Of a stretch of 64,000 bases of DNA, positions 1 through 11,688 are shown in pieces (positions within the stretch are counted from its first letter, which is position 1; each line of letters starts with the position of its first letter). Below the pieces are notes generated by a model. It ran no database searches, was not told where the DNA came from, and saw nothing but the letters and a program-made list of their open reading frames with translations. The stretch covers positions 1,596,001 to 1,660,000 of the forward strand of contig JAGPYM010000008.1 of the NCBI GenBank assembly GCA_020736575.1, read 5' to 3'. The stretch comes from Thelonectria olida. Its lineage: Eukaryota; Ascomycota; Sordariomycetes; Hypocreales; Nectriaceae. The translations under genes were made by a program, and so were the position numbers.

Positions 1-1
1 C

Positions 2-184
2 AAAGTCAACGCAAAAGGCGGAAAACATGGCAGCGCGCTGAAGGCAGCTTTGAGACATCGCCGCAACCATATCAAGGCCATACTTCTTGCAGCTGGGGCG
101 ACAGCAGAAGAGCCAGACTTGGGCGACTCGGATTGGGGCCCGCGATATAAACGTGCAAAGCGCTGCCCTAGTACGAGTGGATAG
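2..184 (+). CDS. 3' end of an ankyrin-repeat protein gene (partial)
   Basis: An open frame enters from the left edge and ends at TAG 182-184, giving 60 residues. It carries a typical ankyrin helix pair (HGSALKAALRHRRNHIKAIL followed by LAAGA), the form seen at the C-terminus of fungal ankyrin and NACHT-ankyrin proteins. The tail is short, charged and basic. The rest of the gene lies outside the window, so its N-terminal domains are unknown. Another ankyrin-like stretch (EVVKMLLEAGADVHA) continues in a different frame around 280-325. A GT-AG intron at 153-204 (52 bp) would join the two frames, so the true 3' end may lie nearer 398. Confidence 0.6.
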   Translation, partial: KVNAKGGKHGSALKAALRHRRNHIKAILLAAGATAEEPDLGDSDWGPRYKRAKRCPSTSG

Positions 185-398
185 AGGGGGCTTGGATGGC
201 TCAGGGTCTTCTATTGAAGGGCAATACAGCGAGGAAATCGAAAGAGAAGGTGCGGCTGAAGATGATGGCCCCAGGTCAGAGGTCGTGAAGATGCTTCTTG
301 AAGCGGGCGCCGATGTCCATGCCAATAAATATCCTCATCTCTACATGTCTATATACGTGCCAACATGTGAAGCTTTGTACGTAAATTCTCACCTTTGA

Positions 399-859
399 AC
401 ATTTTATCTACTACATGGCGATGGATAGCCTAGAACTCTAGAGCTTGAGGCTTAGCGATCTAAGGGCGCCTTGGCGAACCGAGTTCGCCTTGCTATCAGC
501 CATGGGCTTCAACCAATACTCTTCGTACGTGGCTCAGTTATGTCCAGTAAACATGCATGAAGTTGGGGCAAACTAGCCAGTGTCGGAAATGTGGCTGTCT
601 GACTGACACTGCCTTGTCACACCCCAACGGCGAAAGAATGAGCTGCAGTTTGCCTTGTGGCTGTGACCAACGCCAGCCATGCGGCGAAGACGCGCCTTGA
701 CTCTCGAGATGGTCAGCTCCCAGCATTTCTCGCTTTCTACTCTTACTTTCATCCACCTCCCTCCAGATTGACACACTACTGCTGCACCTTCTTTCCCCTT
801 CTCTTTGCCCACAGTCCATCGGTCCTGGCTGCTCTTGGCCAGGCTCGCTATTTGCAGTG
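399..859. other. Intergenic stretch, presumed promoter of the next gene
   Basis: No coding sequence supported. The last 150 bases are pyrimidine-rich on the + strand (CTTTCTACTCTTACTTTC, CCTTCTTTCCCCTTCTC), as is usual in front of fungal start codons. Confidence 0.5.
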
Positions 860-3800
860 ATGGAAGCGATCGGGGCTGGCGCCAACGTTCTGGCATTTGT
901 CGTCCTTGCGCTCAAAAGCGCAAAAGTCGTTTACGAGACATGTTCAGCTATCAAAGACGGCCCTGAAATCTTACAACAACTCGAGAGGGATGTCCGGCAG
1001 ATGCACTCGATTCTGACATGGGTGCGCCAGTCTCAAACAGCCGCAAACGATCCTCCGTTGCTGGACCACGTCCGACAAAGCGTTCAGGACCTACAAGAAC
1101 TGGAAACTGCAGTGCGGAAACTGCGGTTATCGCCGAGCGACAGGCTGACAGGTCGCGCCTGGAAGAGACTTAGAGTAGTGCTGAGCGAGAAGGATCTGGC
1201 AAGATTCAGCATCCGAGTCGGTCAGAGGGCTGGGTTGCTGAACGCTCGCATCGCGGCACTCACGAGGTTTGATCCCCGCACTGCCGAAGTGTGGTCTGTT
1301 TGTATGCTAATGAGACACACAGTGATGTGGCTCTCGAGATCAAAGCGGGACATGATGGCCTTCTGCAAACAACTCAGGCTCTGGATGTTTCGATGCAAAA
1401 GCAGTTTGAGCAACAGTCGACCCGGTTCGTCCAGCTGGGTGATACCATCTCCACCAATCAAGAGACTGTTCACCAAGTACTTCAATCGATCGAAGAGACA
1501 CTGAAAGCGCAGGAATCCATTCGTGCCAGGGAGATCGCGTCGATCCAAGCCACGCTGAATGAACTTCGAGACCACATCCTCACATCCTCTCGTAACGATT
1601 GCTCAGATGCAGCTCAGGATGATAGGACCCCTAAAGACACGTTGAACGAGCATCGTGGCCGAATGATAAATGATGATCGGCAGATATTGGCAGATCTGGA
1701 TCGACTATATGCTCTTGTTGATGGGAAGAAGTGCGTCTTCGACACTTACGAGGAAGACGACGATCTGGCGGCATCTATCAGCGACGACCTTCAGTGTTTA
1801 TTGAGATCAATTCGAAACCATGACACCCCGACTGAATGCGTGTACAGTGACTCCATCCCGGAACAAGCTCTAGGCGCAATGTCGTTCGAGTCGGCCCTCC
1901 GTCGACTTGGTGGTGGGTTTGTGAGCAGTACTCTGGCCATCAACGAACACGGTATGTAACCTCGAGTATCCATCCCATCAAGCGACCGACTGAGAACAGC
2001 AAACAGTCAGTAAGAGGAAGAACCCCGAGCCAGGTACGAAGATGCAGCAAAGCAGAACCTTTCACCAGAAAGACATCGAAGCCGGAAAGCTGAGCCTAAT
2101 GGTTTCCAAAAGACGTTGGTTCATCCCAGAAGATGTCGAGGACGACACGGACCAGCGGAAACGAAGATGGATGGACCATATGATTTCGCTTACATTTCTA
2201 CCCAACAATTCGGAAAATGGACGCATGCTTGTTGCTTCGTTGTCACAGCGTCAGATGTTTTCCACAGGCATCTCCTCCATCTCAACGCTCATGGTGAATC
2301 GCATCTTGCCAGAAGGGTCACGAGTGTTCCAGGTAGTCCAAAATGGAGACTTGACAGAACTGAAACGAATGCTGCAAGATAGCGAGGCCTCGCTACGAGA
2401 CCACGATGAATATGGTGCCTCTTTGCTGATGGTACGTTGCACTCCAAAATCACAGGGCGTTGGCTTATCTCATCTTCCCCAGTACGCAACACAACAACCG
2501 CAAGTTTGCAAATATCTGATTTCCCACGGATTGGATGTGGATCATTGTGCCCCTTGGATAGGTGTCAAAGGTATCCCTGATTATGACAATCTCTTGTACG
2601 ATTCATGATGTCTTATCTTCGAATGTTGCATTCGATCGCCGAGACTAATAACCAAATTTTAGGTGTTCGCTACAGTTGGAAATAAACGATGGCGAAAATC
2701 AAAATGAGGAGTTATGTCGAATAAACCAGTGCCGCAAGCTGCTTCTCGAGGCGGGCGCGGATCCAACTCTAGACCTAAGCCAAGGATTTAGCGCCCCGTT
2801 TCTTGAGGAAACCTGTGACGACGCGAACCCTGTGCGTCAGTTCTTTGACTTTTTAGACTTTGTGAAGCCTCAGCTTATTATTAAGATAGGAAACCATACG
2901 AATGGTCTGGAACCCTGATCTCATCGGACACTTCGCTGATATTCGGGCATTTAAATCTGGTCACTGGTCCCCCTTGTTGGCCCGTTGCGAGAACTTTAGT
3001 CGTGGTTATACCGAAGACGCTTTCAGGGCGCTCCTCTGCATGGGTGCCAGTCTCCACCAACGAGATGGCGAAGGGCGGACTTGTCTGCATACTTGCATTA
3101 TTAAGTTGAATCCATGTGGGTTAAATTCCCAAGATTGTTTGAGAGAGTTTCGCGCGGTCAAGTATCTAGTGAAGAGTGGCGCAGACCCCTTCGCTAAGGA
3201 TCATGATGGCATCGCAGTGGCAGAGGTGGCTTACATGAATATGGTCCGTCACGCCGAAGAACTAGGAAGTTACGCAGGAGACCTTTGGGATGCAGTCATG
3301 CAGAGCTGTGGGTTCGAAATTTCGCAGTTTCGTACTAAGAATTTCAGGAGAAAGGCAAGATATACTCAAAATTATACTCGGCAAGACTTCGAGTTGCTTT
3401 GGTCAGGTAGGAAGGTCGAGTGTCCATACTGGGATGATGAGCCATGGCCTCCGTTGGAACCAGGGGAGATCGATAGCGAGGACGACTGGACGAGCAGTGA
3501 GGATGAATCAGATATCGAAGACGACGAACTGGATTGTCACGAATATGAAACCGACGACGAGGACGACGAATTGAAGAGCAGCGGCGCAGGAAGCTCCAAC
3601 GAATCCAGACACTCATATTCCTCCCATCCTGTGGATGATCTGAGCGATAACACACAGTTGAATGATAGCATGCTGCTTCACTGGGAGGCGCCACAATGGC
3701 CACCTTTTCAGCATCAACATCTCAACGAGCTTGGGCAGAGCAATGTCGACAACGGTGGTAGTCGTTCACAAACCATAGTGCCCGAGATGATGAGTTGGGA

Positions 3801-4017
3801 AGCAGGACAATTGCCAACCTTTTCGTGCCCGACTCTGCATGATCTCGGGCAAGGGGTTGAGGATACCAGCGGTCTATTGCAAACCTCTGTGCCCTGGTCG
3901 ATGAGTTGGGATACTGGGCTAGGCCACGACAATCGGGAGTCTGATGCACAAGAGGAACAGCACGGCATATCTTGGGGCGCTAACAGGATGGAGCTTGAAA
4001 ATCCATGGACCAACTGA
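860..4017 (+). CDS. STAND-type N-terminal domain / ankyrin protein lacking NACHT
   Basis: Model of six exons: 860-1266, 1323-1951, 2007-2431, 2483-2595, 2663-2831 and 2890-4017, giving 956 aa. All introns are GT-AG and 51-67 bp. The start is ATG at 860 (MEAIGAGANVLAF). Residues 1-130 resemble the helical N-terminal domain of fungal STAND/PigL_N proteins. A helical region follows (about 140-220), then several ankyrin units between about 455 and 690 (for example CRKLLLEAGADPTLD and AVKYLVKSGADPFAKD). A very acidic segment lies at about 773-815, and a C-terminal part repeats a W-E-A-x-Q-x-P-x-F...L-x-x-L-G-Q pattern. I see no P-loop or NACHT between the N-terminal domain and the ankyrins. The domain content suggests a signalling or recognition adaptor; the function is inferred. 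The 2832-2889 intron is the least certain: its GTGCGT donor is good but the branch point is weak. Confidence 0.75.
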
Positions 4018-4106
4018 TTGTATACTCTGGGCTTCTTCTATATTTCAGCATGATTAATTGCATTTTACCACCTAACATACATAATGTCCGGTATGAGCTT
4101 CTCGCA

Positions 4107-4886
4107 CTACACCAGCAGAGCAGCACCGCCTACAGCTGCCATGGCGCCCACCAACACTGCATTCTGCGTGACACTCGCTCCCGCCCCAGTGGAGCTGCTC
4201 GTCGTAGTCGTCGCGGTCGCATTTGGCTCCGACGCGGAAGCACTTGTGACCCTCGCCTGCGAGGTCTCTGACGCGCTCGTCGACGCCGCCTCCGACAAAG
4301 CCGAAGCTGCCGCAGACATGGGCGTCGAAGCTGAAGTTGTTGAGGCAGTCGCCGCCGTTGTCGTCCCGTCTCCCGCCGTCAGCTCCTTGGCGTTGGCCGT
4401 CACAGTCGCCCAAAACTCGTCAGTTGTGTAATTTTCCCAAGTGTGGGAGAATGTACTCGTCTCCGACGTCCCTGTTTCCGTGCTGGTTACGCGAAAGATG
4501 CATGTGGCGCGTTCATTCTTCTGGTTCAATGCGCAGTTTATCGTCGAGGCCCTGCATTGTTGTGTTAGATGCTGGGTTATGTTGAATGCACATGCTGTTG
4601 ATGCTTACCAGACGTAGTCTATCGAGTCAGACTTGTGGCCATCATAGGTGTGCGTGTATATCATGGTTGAGGGAGCATAGGTAATGGTCTTTTTGTTCAT
4701 CCAGCAGGGACCTTCGACCGTGTTGTAGGGGCAGTTAATCGACACTGTCGTCGACCCGCTCTGAACATCGATGAGAGATACATAGACGGGACCTTTACGG
4801 CCGGCATCTTCCATATAAAGTTTAATGGTCGGCTGTTGTGCCGCAGCGACGGTAGAAAGGGCGAGAAGGGCGAGTGAGAGGAGCAT
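4107..4886 (-). CDS. Secreted Ser/Thr/Ala-rich protein, probable GPI-anchored surface protein
   Basis: Two exons on the minus strand, 4886-4609 and 4551-4107, joined across a 57 bp GTAAGC...CAG intron with a CTAAC branch point; 240 aa. I start at the ATG at 4886 because it opens directly into a signal peptide (MLLSLALLALSTVAAAQ); an in-frame ATG at 4919 would add 11 residues. The mature N-terminal half has paired cysteines (INCPY, GPCWM, TINCAL, TCIF). The second half is a low-complexity Ser/Thr/Ala stalk rich in potential O-glycosylation sites. The protein ends in a hydrophobic tail (AVLVGAMAAVGGAALLV) typical of a GPI-attachment signal. It is expected at the plasma membrane or cell wall. 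No enzymatic motif is visible. It converges on the ankyrin gene that ends at 4017. Confidence 0.8.
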
Positions 4887-6986
4887 TTTTGAAGTTGGGA
4901 GACTCGGCAGCTTCAGCAACTTGAGTTCTGTTGTTGGCTATGATCCGATGATGAACGAGAACAGATACTGGCAGCTTCAATAATACAGGATAGGCCCTTT
5001 GTATTTAACGAATATCTAAATGTGGCGGTGCAAATGTCAACCGACGTTGTTTCATGTTTAATTAGTGAGATCCTTCCACGCCCAACACGAGCCAGCACTC
5101 GGACCAAACCAATTCAGCTGCATTTTCTAGGCTGTTAGCTCTGTAGAATGCAGGCTTTCAATTGGTGTGTTGGTCGACATTGTTTCGTCAAGAACATGGG
5201 CCTTTATGCGAGGGATCTATCCGACTCTCATCTCATCCTTAATTACGGCGCCCACGAGCCGATACGAACGGAAACAGGCCATTGGCTCCAACCATAAGAC
5301 AGTTATTGCTCCATTGGGAGTACAAAGTGCTTTCGGGGGGGGGGGTAGGATCTATCTCTCCATCCATCTTTGAGGTGGGGGATGAAGTTTGCGGGCTTGG
5401 GTTTGTTGACGGAGATGAGGTAATCCTAGTCAATCTCATTTACGCGGCGAGTTGTATAAAAGTCGAGCCTTGAGATGTTTGGGCTCCGATAAGGACCCGA
5501 CATGCCAAGTTTCGGCCAAGGAAGAGGACGGGTGTCTTCTTCCGCTGGAATGGTTTGCATTAAGGCCCCCTTCCCTCTCGTGCCCTTGGCTGGATGTAGG
5601 GTAAGTCGCTTGATCTCGGTTGCTTTGTCAAGTTCAAATCACTGGAAGCGACTTCTGATCCTGCCGACTGCAAACCCGACGAAACTGTGTTGTACTGTTT
5701 AAGTGGCTTCGTCCGGTCAAAGGGCTTCAGTGGCCATGGCTTTCCGTTCTCGCTTCTGTGCAATGGTAAACTTCCTGCATCCCTGAGTATCTCATATCTC
5801 GAGATCAGCTACGAAGTCAATGTCTCTGCCATGCTTGAAGGAAGCCAAACAAGGATCAGTGCATGCACAGCTATCCTCGTCCGGCGATCTACCCCCCAGA
5901 ACGAGTTTCCTAGCGTTGAGGGGTGGTAAATAAGAGCTTGCCCGGATGTCCCGGTGCCACAGTGACCGTTCACGACATCATTCATCCAGCGGCACGTAAC
6001 GTCTTTGACTTTGTCGTCCTGGCAGACAAGTGGTATGTGTACGATACGGCCAGGGAAACGGGTGGCGCTGTTACCCATAAACTCCACGTCGCATTCTATA
6101 TGGTAGCGGTGCAGGCGCCGCTGGACCACATGGACTTGTGGAAACAACTGCGCCCAAAGGGAAGATATAACGTAGTGCGCAAGATTTTACCGGCCAAGGG
6201 TCATGGGAGCTTTCGTTGACACAAAGGGCCCGTTCCGCCATATCCACCTGCCTCGGGGCCACCCCCGACCGACAGTCCTCCCCCAGAGTACGAGGCTTAC
6301 ACCGAGTTGGAGTAGAGGGGAGGATGGAATGGGAGATGAAATGAGAGATGGGATCAGGGAATGCCCTGACCAGCCAGGAGGAGCGAATGCTTTTGAAAAC
6401 CAGCGGTTGATGTATGGTGTCCAGATCAGTCGGTGATTAGACGGGTGGGAGAAACAAAAGATGCCTCGTTCAAGCGAATAACGGTGAATTCTCATCCTCG
6501 GCTCCCCACGAATCTAGAACATTACCCAAAATGGACTTCCGCACTTTGTGCAGCCGATGATGCCGAAGTGCCAAGGAGCGGACCGAATGCCTGATTGGGA
6601 GAACTGCGGGGTACGATCCCACCTAAGATCGCCTTTATATCCGGCTGCGAGGCTCGGAAGCAGGGTATGCCTGAGTTGCCAAGCGGCCAAGGGGCGTGTA
6701 CGAGTGGTCGGTGTTTGCGTTCTTCGTCGTCGAGCCGTCTACTCGGGACACGCAGCGGAAGTGCTAACAACTGCGACGACCGCCACATCCGATCCCGATG
6801 CCCAGTCCGGCCCACTCTCAGCGTCATCACCAATATAGGGTTCGCTCTGAGATGGATGTGCCAGATGGTAGGCATTGTCGTCGGGGAAAAGAGATATAAA
6901 GACCCGGGTGCGATGCCTCACATGGTGTAACGAAACTCCCACTTCACCCTCCCCCCTTTACTCGTCACTCCATTAATAGCACAATT
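4887..6986. other. 2.1 kb intergenic region
   Basis: Only short overlapping frames on both strands, none with a recognisable domain or good splice structure. It contains an 11-base G run at 5335-5345. The right end is the promoter of the FAD monooxygenase. Confidence 0.5.
6895..6900 (+). promoter_or_regulatory. TATA box of the FAD monooxygenase gene
   Basis: TATAAA about 90 bases before the ATG at 6987, followed by a pyrimidine-rich leader (CCACTTCACCCTCCCCCC), the usual layout of a fungal core promoter. Confidence 0.55.
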
Positions 6987-8392
6987 ATGGGATCCTTCCA
7001 GAGACTCGACTACGCCATCATCGGCGGAGGCATCGCCGGCCTCACCCTCGCCATCGCCCTGCACCACCGCGGCGTCTCGGTCAAGATCTACGAGCAGGCC
7101 GCGCAGTTTGGCGAAATTGGCGCCGGCGTCTCCTTCACCCCCAACGCCGTCCACGCCATGAAGATCTGCCACCCGGGCGTGCACGACGCCTTTGAGAAGG
7201 TCTGCACGCGCAACCTGTGGCCCGAAAAGCAAAAGGTGTGGTTCGACTACTACGACGGCCAGACGAATGACGTCGAGGCGACGTCGCAGAAGCCAGCCTT
7301 TGCGATTGGCAATGATCTCGGCCAGAATGGTGTGCATCGCGCGCACTTTCTTGATGAGCTGGTTAAGCTTGTGCCCCCCGAGATAGCGTCTTTCGGGAAG
7401 CGCCTCGATCGGTATGAGCAGGATGACGGTGGCAAGTACACGCTTTTCTTCGTCGACGGGTCGACGGCCAAAGCGGACGCCATCCTGGCCTGCGATGGAA
7501 TCAAGTCCAGGGTCCGGCAGTGCCTTTTCGGCGCTGATCATCCATGCGCGTTGCCTTCGTACACGCACAAGTACGCCTATCGCGCGCTGGTTCCGATGGA
7601 GGATGCTGTGGCGGCAGTTGGCAAAGAAAAGGCGCAGAACGCCGGCATGCATGTTAGTTTTGCTCAGCATCACAGATTTAGAAGCGGCGGTGACTGACAT
7701 TGAGTAGATGGGCAAGGGAGGGCATGTTCTCACGTTTCCTGTAAACCGAGGCCAGACTCTGAACGTCGTTGCTTTCCACACGACATCGAGTGACTGGCCA
7801 GATGCTTCCAAGTTGACGGCACCGGCGAAGCGGCAAGATGCACTCAAGGACTTCGCTGGGTTTGGGGACACCATTACAAGTCTGCTCAAGCTGGCCAAGG
7901 AAGATCTCGACATTGTAAGTAATTTGTTCTCGCCCCTGTGACCTACGTTGGACTGAACTGACGATTGGTTAGTGGGCAATCTTCGATTTGGGCGACAATC
8001 CGCCACCCACATTCACAAAAGGCCGCGCTTGTCTCGTCGGTGACGCTGCCCATGCGACGTCGCCTCATCACGGCGCTGGTGCTGGACTGTGCATCGAAGA
8101 CGCTGCAGTTCTCGCGCACATCCTCTCCGACAAGAGCGTGACCAGCTACAGAGAGATTGAGACGGCACTAGAGGTGTACGACTCTGCTCGACGGGATCGC
8201 GGCTCGTGGCTGGTCCAGAGCAGCAGACGCATCGGTAACACGTACGAGTGGTTGGTGCCGGGCATCGAGGACGACCTCGGAAAGGTTGAGGCGGAAATCA
8301 AGCACCGAAATGGCATCATCGCGAATGTCAACGTTCAGCAGATGTGCGACGACGCTCGCACGGAGCTAGGGAAGAGGTTATCCACTGCATAG
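6987..8392 (+). CDS. FAD-dependent monooxygenase, salicylate hydroxylase-like
   Basis: Three exons, 6987-7652, 7708-7914 and 7973-8392, with introns of 55 and 58 bp; 430 aa. This is a group A flavoprotein hydroxylase, which would oxidise an aromatic substrate using NAD(P)H and O2. The FAD-binding Rossmann motif GGGIAG lies at residues 13-18 with the acidic residue ending beta-2 at E36. The DG motif (LACDGIKSRVR) is near residue 169, and the GD motif (CLVGDAAHATSPHHGAG) has its Asp at 315. The length matches salicylate 1-monooxygenases. No signal peptide or membrane segment, so it is cytosolic. A TATA box lies at 6895 and an AATAAA at 8421. It converges, with 152 bp between stop codons, on a Zn-cluster regulator, suggesting a small catabolic unit. 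The exact substrate cannot be read from sequence. Confidence 0.88.
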
Positions 8393-8420
8393 AAATTCCA
8401 ACCGAGTACCCTTGATTTTT

Positions 8421-8426
8421 AATAAA
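8421..8426 (+). terminator. Polyadenylation signal AATAAA
   Basis: AATAAA 28 bases after the stop codon of the FAD monooxygenase, inside the short convergent 3' region shared with the opposing regulator gene. Confidence 0.5.
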
Positions 8427-8544
8427 GCATTAGGCGATCCGTGTATCCGTGCCCTGAGTGTATCATAATATACCACGGCCATCCTTTTCCAGGCCATATC
8501 CTATACCGTGCTCCGATCTCTAATAAGTTCAAAAAGTTCATAAG

Positions 8545-10954
8545 TCATGACACGTTAGGCTGCAGCTGGAATAGCTGCAGCCATTCTAGATCCGTCGAGT
8601 GTGTACTAAAATACAATTCTGGAAAGCCGTCGAGGGGAAAGGGATCGAATTCGTTGGGGGGTGACTTTCCAGAAGACTCGGGCTCACGTGGAGCTTCCGG
8701 TCGAGAAAGAGGTTCTATGTCACTGACAGCGGGAGGGTTATGGGGAGCAAGTTGATTCGGATCCATCCGAGCTTGGTCTGTCATGTTAGTTGCGTCGAAT
8801 AGGTCTCGGGCGTCAGGTCAGTCATACCTCGGGCGTTGATGTTGTAAGAGATGATGCTTCGCGCCCTTGTAAGGGAATCAATCGCATGAGCAGCCGAGTG
8901 CACCCGATCTTTATAGCTCTTTAGGATTAATAGCGATCGGTCCCAGTGGGCTTGGAAGCTCAGATCGCTTGTTTGAGCACGCAATAGATCGCATTTGAGT
9001 GAAGCAAGTAGGACGATTGCCGAAGAGAATGTGACTGTGTCGTTGGTTAATTGACCGGTCAACAACAGGAGGACAGACTTGGTACCTACAGTATACGCAA
9101 TGCCAGCCAGAACTCCGATAGGGCGTGTCTATGCTGTCATAAACCGCATCAATAAGTTGATACGCTGTCTGGATACAGAGTTCACAACTCTTTTGGATCA
9201 GCAGACTGTCCAGTATCGACTGTCCGGCCCAGTTTAGAGGCGTCGTTGAAGTTCGCCTCGCTTGCATTGTTATCGTAGATAACAAGAGGGGACGCAAAAG
9301 AAGGAGTCGCGTGAGCAAGAATCTAAGAAGAAAGATAAGGAAAAGGTCAGATCTGATGAGGGTTCACTGGACTAGGCGATTGTACCTACCGACAATGAAG
9401 TACATGCTTCTGTAGCCGAACTTGATTTGCATAGCGAGTGTTTGCGTTCTCCCGGTCATTCACCTTTAGGTACGTAGGTATAGTGCTTGAAAAGTTATCG
9501 AGTCGGCGGTTGAGATCCATAACACGTTTCACGAGTTCCTCGGTCCTGTCGTCGGCCTCGGGCTGGTCTTGTAGACTCGCTGTCGGCTCGTGTGCAGAGT
9601 GGAACTCTAGCACTTCTTCAAGCAACTCTAAGAGTGCACATGAAGAAACGAAGAGTCCAAACCGGCAGGGAGTGTTGGGAGGTTGTGTGCCCTCCGCTTT
9701 TTCAAGGAGAAATTCGTCATCAATCATGGTGGGTATGGGAACTGCGTTGGCCTTGTGGATCATGGTCGGTCGACCAAATGTCATGGCAAGCAGTCTGGGG
9801 GGAGTTAGTATCCTCGAAGCGGGTGTTATGACTGAGATAACTCACCGATCGAGATTCACGCAGGTATGCCATATGCGTCGCCTCATCTCGCGGTCTAATT
9901 GAGACCTTGCCGGAGAATTACTGCGTTCGACGTGCAACCCTAAGCTCTGGGCAATGCGGATGGCGAGACCAACAATGTTCCAGCATCGCGAAGCATGCCG
10001 CGTGGATTGGAGATAGACGCCGGCTAAGACCAACATCTGTACCACATCCTGGGAAGTCGAGTCCATCAGATCGTAGTAGGATGATGCCTGGGACGTCTTG
10101 TAGAAACTTTCGGCGACCGATACTTTCTGCTCATCCGGAACCTGTTGGCTGAACTTGCATCCCAAAGCAAAAACGAGGTTCATCGTAGAGAAGAAGATGG
10201 GATTGATTGGGGCAGACCTAGAACGTTTTCTCCGCTTGTTAAGGGAGTCGGAGGATTGTTCAGAGCCTTTTTGGTTGTCATACTCTTGAAGGAAGCTGGT
10301 TTTGTGCAGCACGGGAAAGACGGGGTGAACGAATTCCCAGTAGCAGTCAACATAGTTGTTGGCACTGGGTTCGAGGGGTCGTCGTGGGACGATGATGGCG
10401 GTAGACTCCTTGGCGATGTTGCGGGTCGGAACTTGTGCCGCGCTCTGTTGATTGGCAGCCTCTGAGGGCGATTCGCGCATATCGTCGACCAAGACCTGTT
10501 GAAAGAACGAAACGGTGGATGATGGACCGTAGACGGAGCCTTCATCACGGCCAGCGAAGGTGCCCAGTCCGTCGCCGTGAGTAGAGGACCAAGGCTGAAG
10601 CGCGGATGAGTCCTCGTCATCGTTGGGGTTGTCCTGGTCTGTTCTTTCTTCTGTTGACTCTGTTCGTGATCTAGCCTGGCCTTGGCCATCACCCGAGGCT
10701 GAGGCTGACTGGGACTGCGAGTGCGAGTGCGATTGCGACTGACTCTGGCCCAGTTCCTTCTGATGCGGCGGGTAGGTGCAGTTCTCGCTAAAGCCGCGAC
10801 GTTCACACGGCACGCAGAAGGGGCGACGGCCGTCACATCGTGTCTTGCGGTATCGACACCTGTTGCAAGCCTTGCTCACTCGCAGGCGTTTTCGGGAGGG
10901 GTCCTCATACTCGTAGTGTATGTAGGTAGGATCGCGGTGCTCCCACGACTCCAT
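8545..10954 (-). CDS. Zn(II)2Cys6 transcription factor with fungal_trans domain
   Basis: Five exons on the minus strand: 10954-9846, 9794-9390, 9322-9090, 9034-8828 and 8777-8545, with introns of 50-67 bp; 728 aa. The DNA-binding Zn2Cys6 cluster is perfect, CX2CX6CX6CX2CX8C at C30, C33, C40, C47, C50 and C59, preceded by a basic stretch (SRKRLRVSKAC). Then comes a Gln/Ser/His-rich linker (QSQSQSHSHSQSQSASAS). The fungal-specific regulatory domain (PF04082 type) starts near residue 205 (YVDCYWEFVHPVFPVLHK) and includes the characteristic W-N-I-V-G-L-A-I-R-I-A-Q-S-L-G-L-H element. The C-terminus is acidic and Pro-rich, fitting an activation region. A nuclear regulator; its position tail-to-tail with the FAD monooxygenase makes that gene a natural candidate target, which is inference. 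Confidence 0.9.
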
Positions 10955-11688
10955 GTACGTGTACGGACCGAGGAATGGGTTCTGTTAGTGTGTTGACCCC
11001 GTTGTTTGGCCTTTGGAGGTGGGCGGGTTGAGTGAAAGGGGGCATTTGGGCATGTTGCGGTTGTGGAGGAAGAAACAAAAGCGGGGAAAACGTCATGAAA
11101 GTTGAAACTGGGAGAAATCAGGCTCTAACCCGATTCATCTAGGGCCCACAAGTTGCTTGATGGCCTTGGATAATGGACAACAAGCAGGACGGGCTCTGGA
11201 CTATGGCGAGGGTCTTCCCTACGTTCAGTTACCTATTGACTCATGACCTCAACTTGAGCTACAAAGGCTTTGGCAAGATAGTTGGCTGTCGAGCGTGTAG
11301 TGTCTCTGTAAGAAGACTTGTCGTGATAAAGCCTCCTTGCACAGAGGAAGCCAATTCGATAACTACTCGACAATACTGTTCCTCACACAAAGCCCAAAGT
11401 AAAGACCTTGGACTTGACAACCCACAAACGAATGCGATTGAGGCATTGGCGGATCCCACGCGTCTAGGTACACGGGCATCGACCCGTTCCGTAATCCATA
11501 CCCTGGCTATTCGCTTTCGTGTAAGCGTCAAACTGCAGAACGGGGCTGTAAGGCGGCTGTGCATTTATTATTAGGCGTTAGTTCTTACTTCAGCTTCATG
11601 CACAAATATACCCCAAGTTGTCCTCAAGTAGTTACTCGGCGCTGCGAAACTACATTAGCCCTCCTTTTTCTATTCCAACTTGTCTACA
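10955..11688. other. Divergent promoter region between the Zn-cluster regulator and the NACHT-ankyrin gene
   Basis: 734 bp with no supported gene. The regulator's leader runs left and the NLR gene's leader right; the last 30 bases before 11689 are pyrimidine-rich (CCCTCCTTTTTCTATTCC). Confidence 0.5.

Noticed and set aside
3344..3703. Arg-rich minus-strand frame
   Set aside because: Antisense of the acidic Asp/Glu segment of the ankyrin protein; such shadows are always basic.
2902..4017. Independent gene starting at ATG 2902
   Set aside because: A GTGCGT...TAG intron at 2832-2889 joins it in frame to the upstream ankyrin exons, and it starts in the middle of an ankyrin region.
5809..6219. 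Overlapping frames on both strands (5923-6219 + and 5809-6147 -) as small genes
   Set aside because: They mirror each other, have no recognisable domain, no clear promoter and no splice partners.
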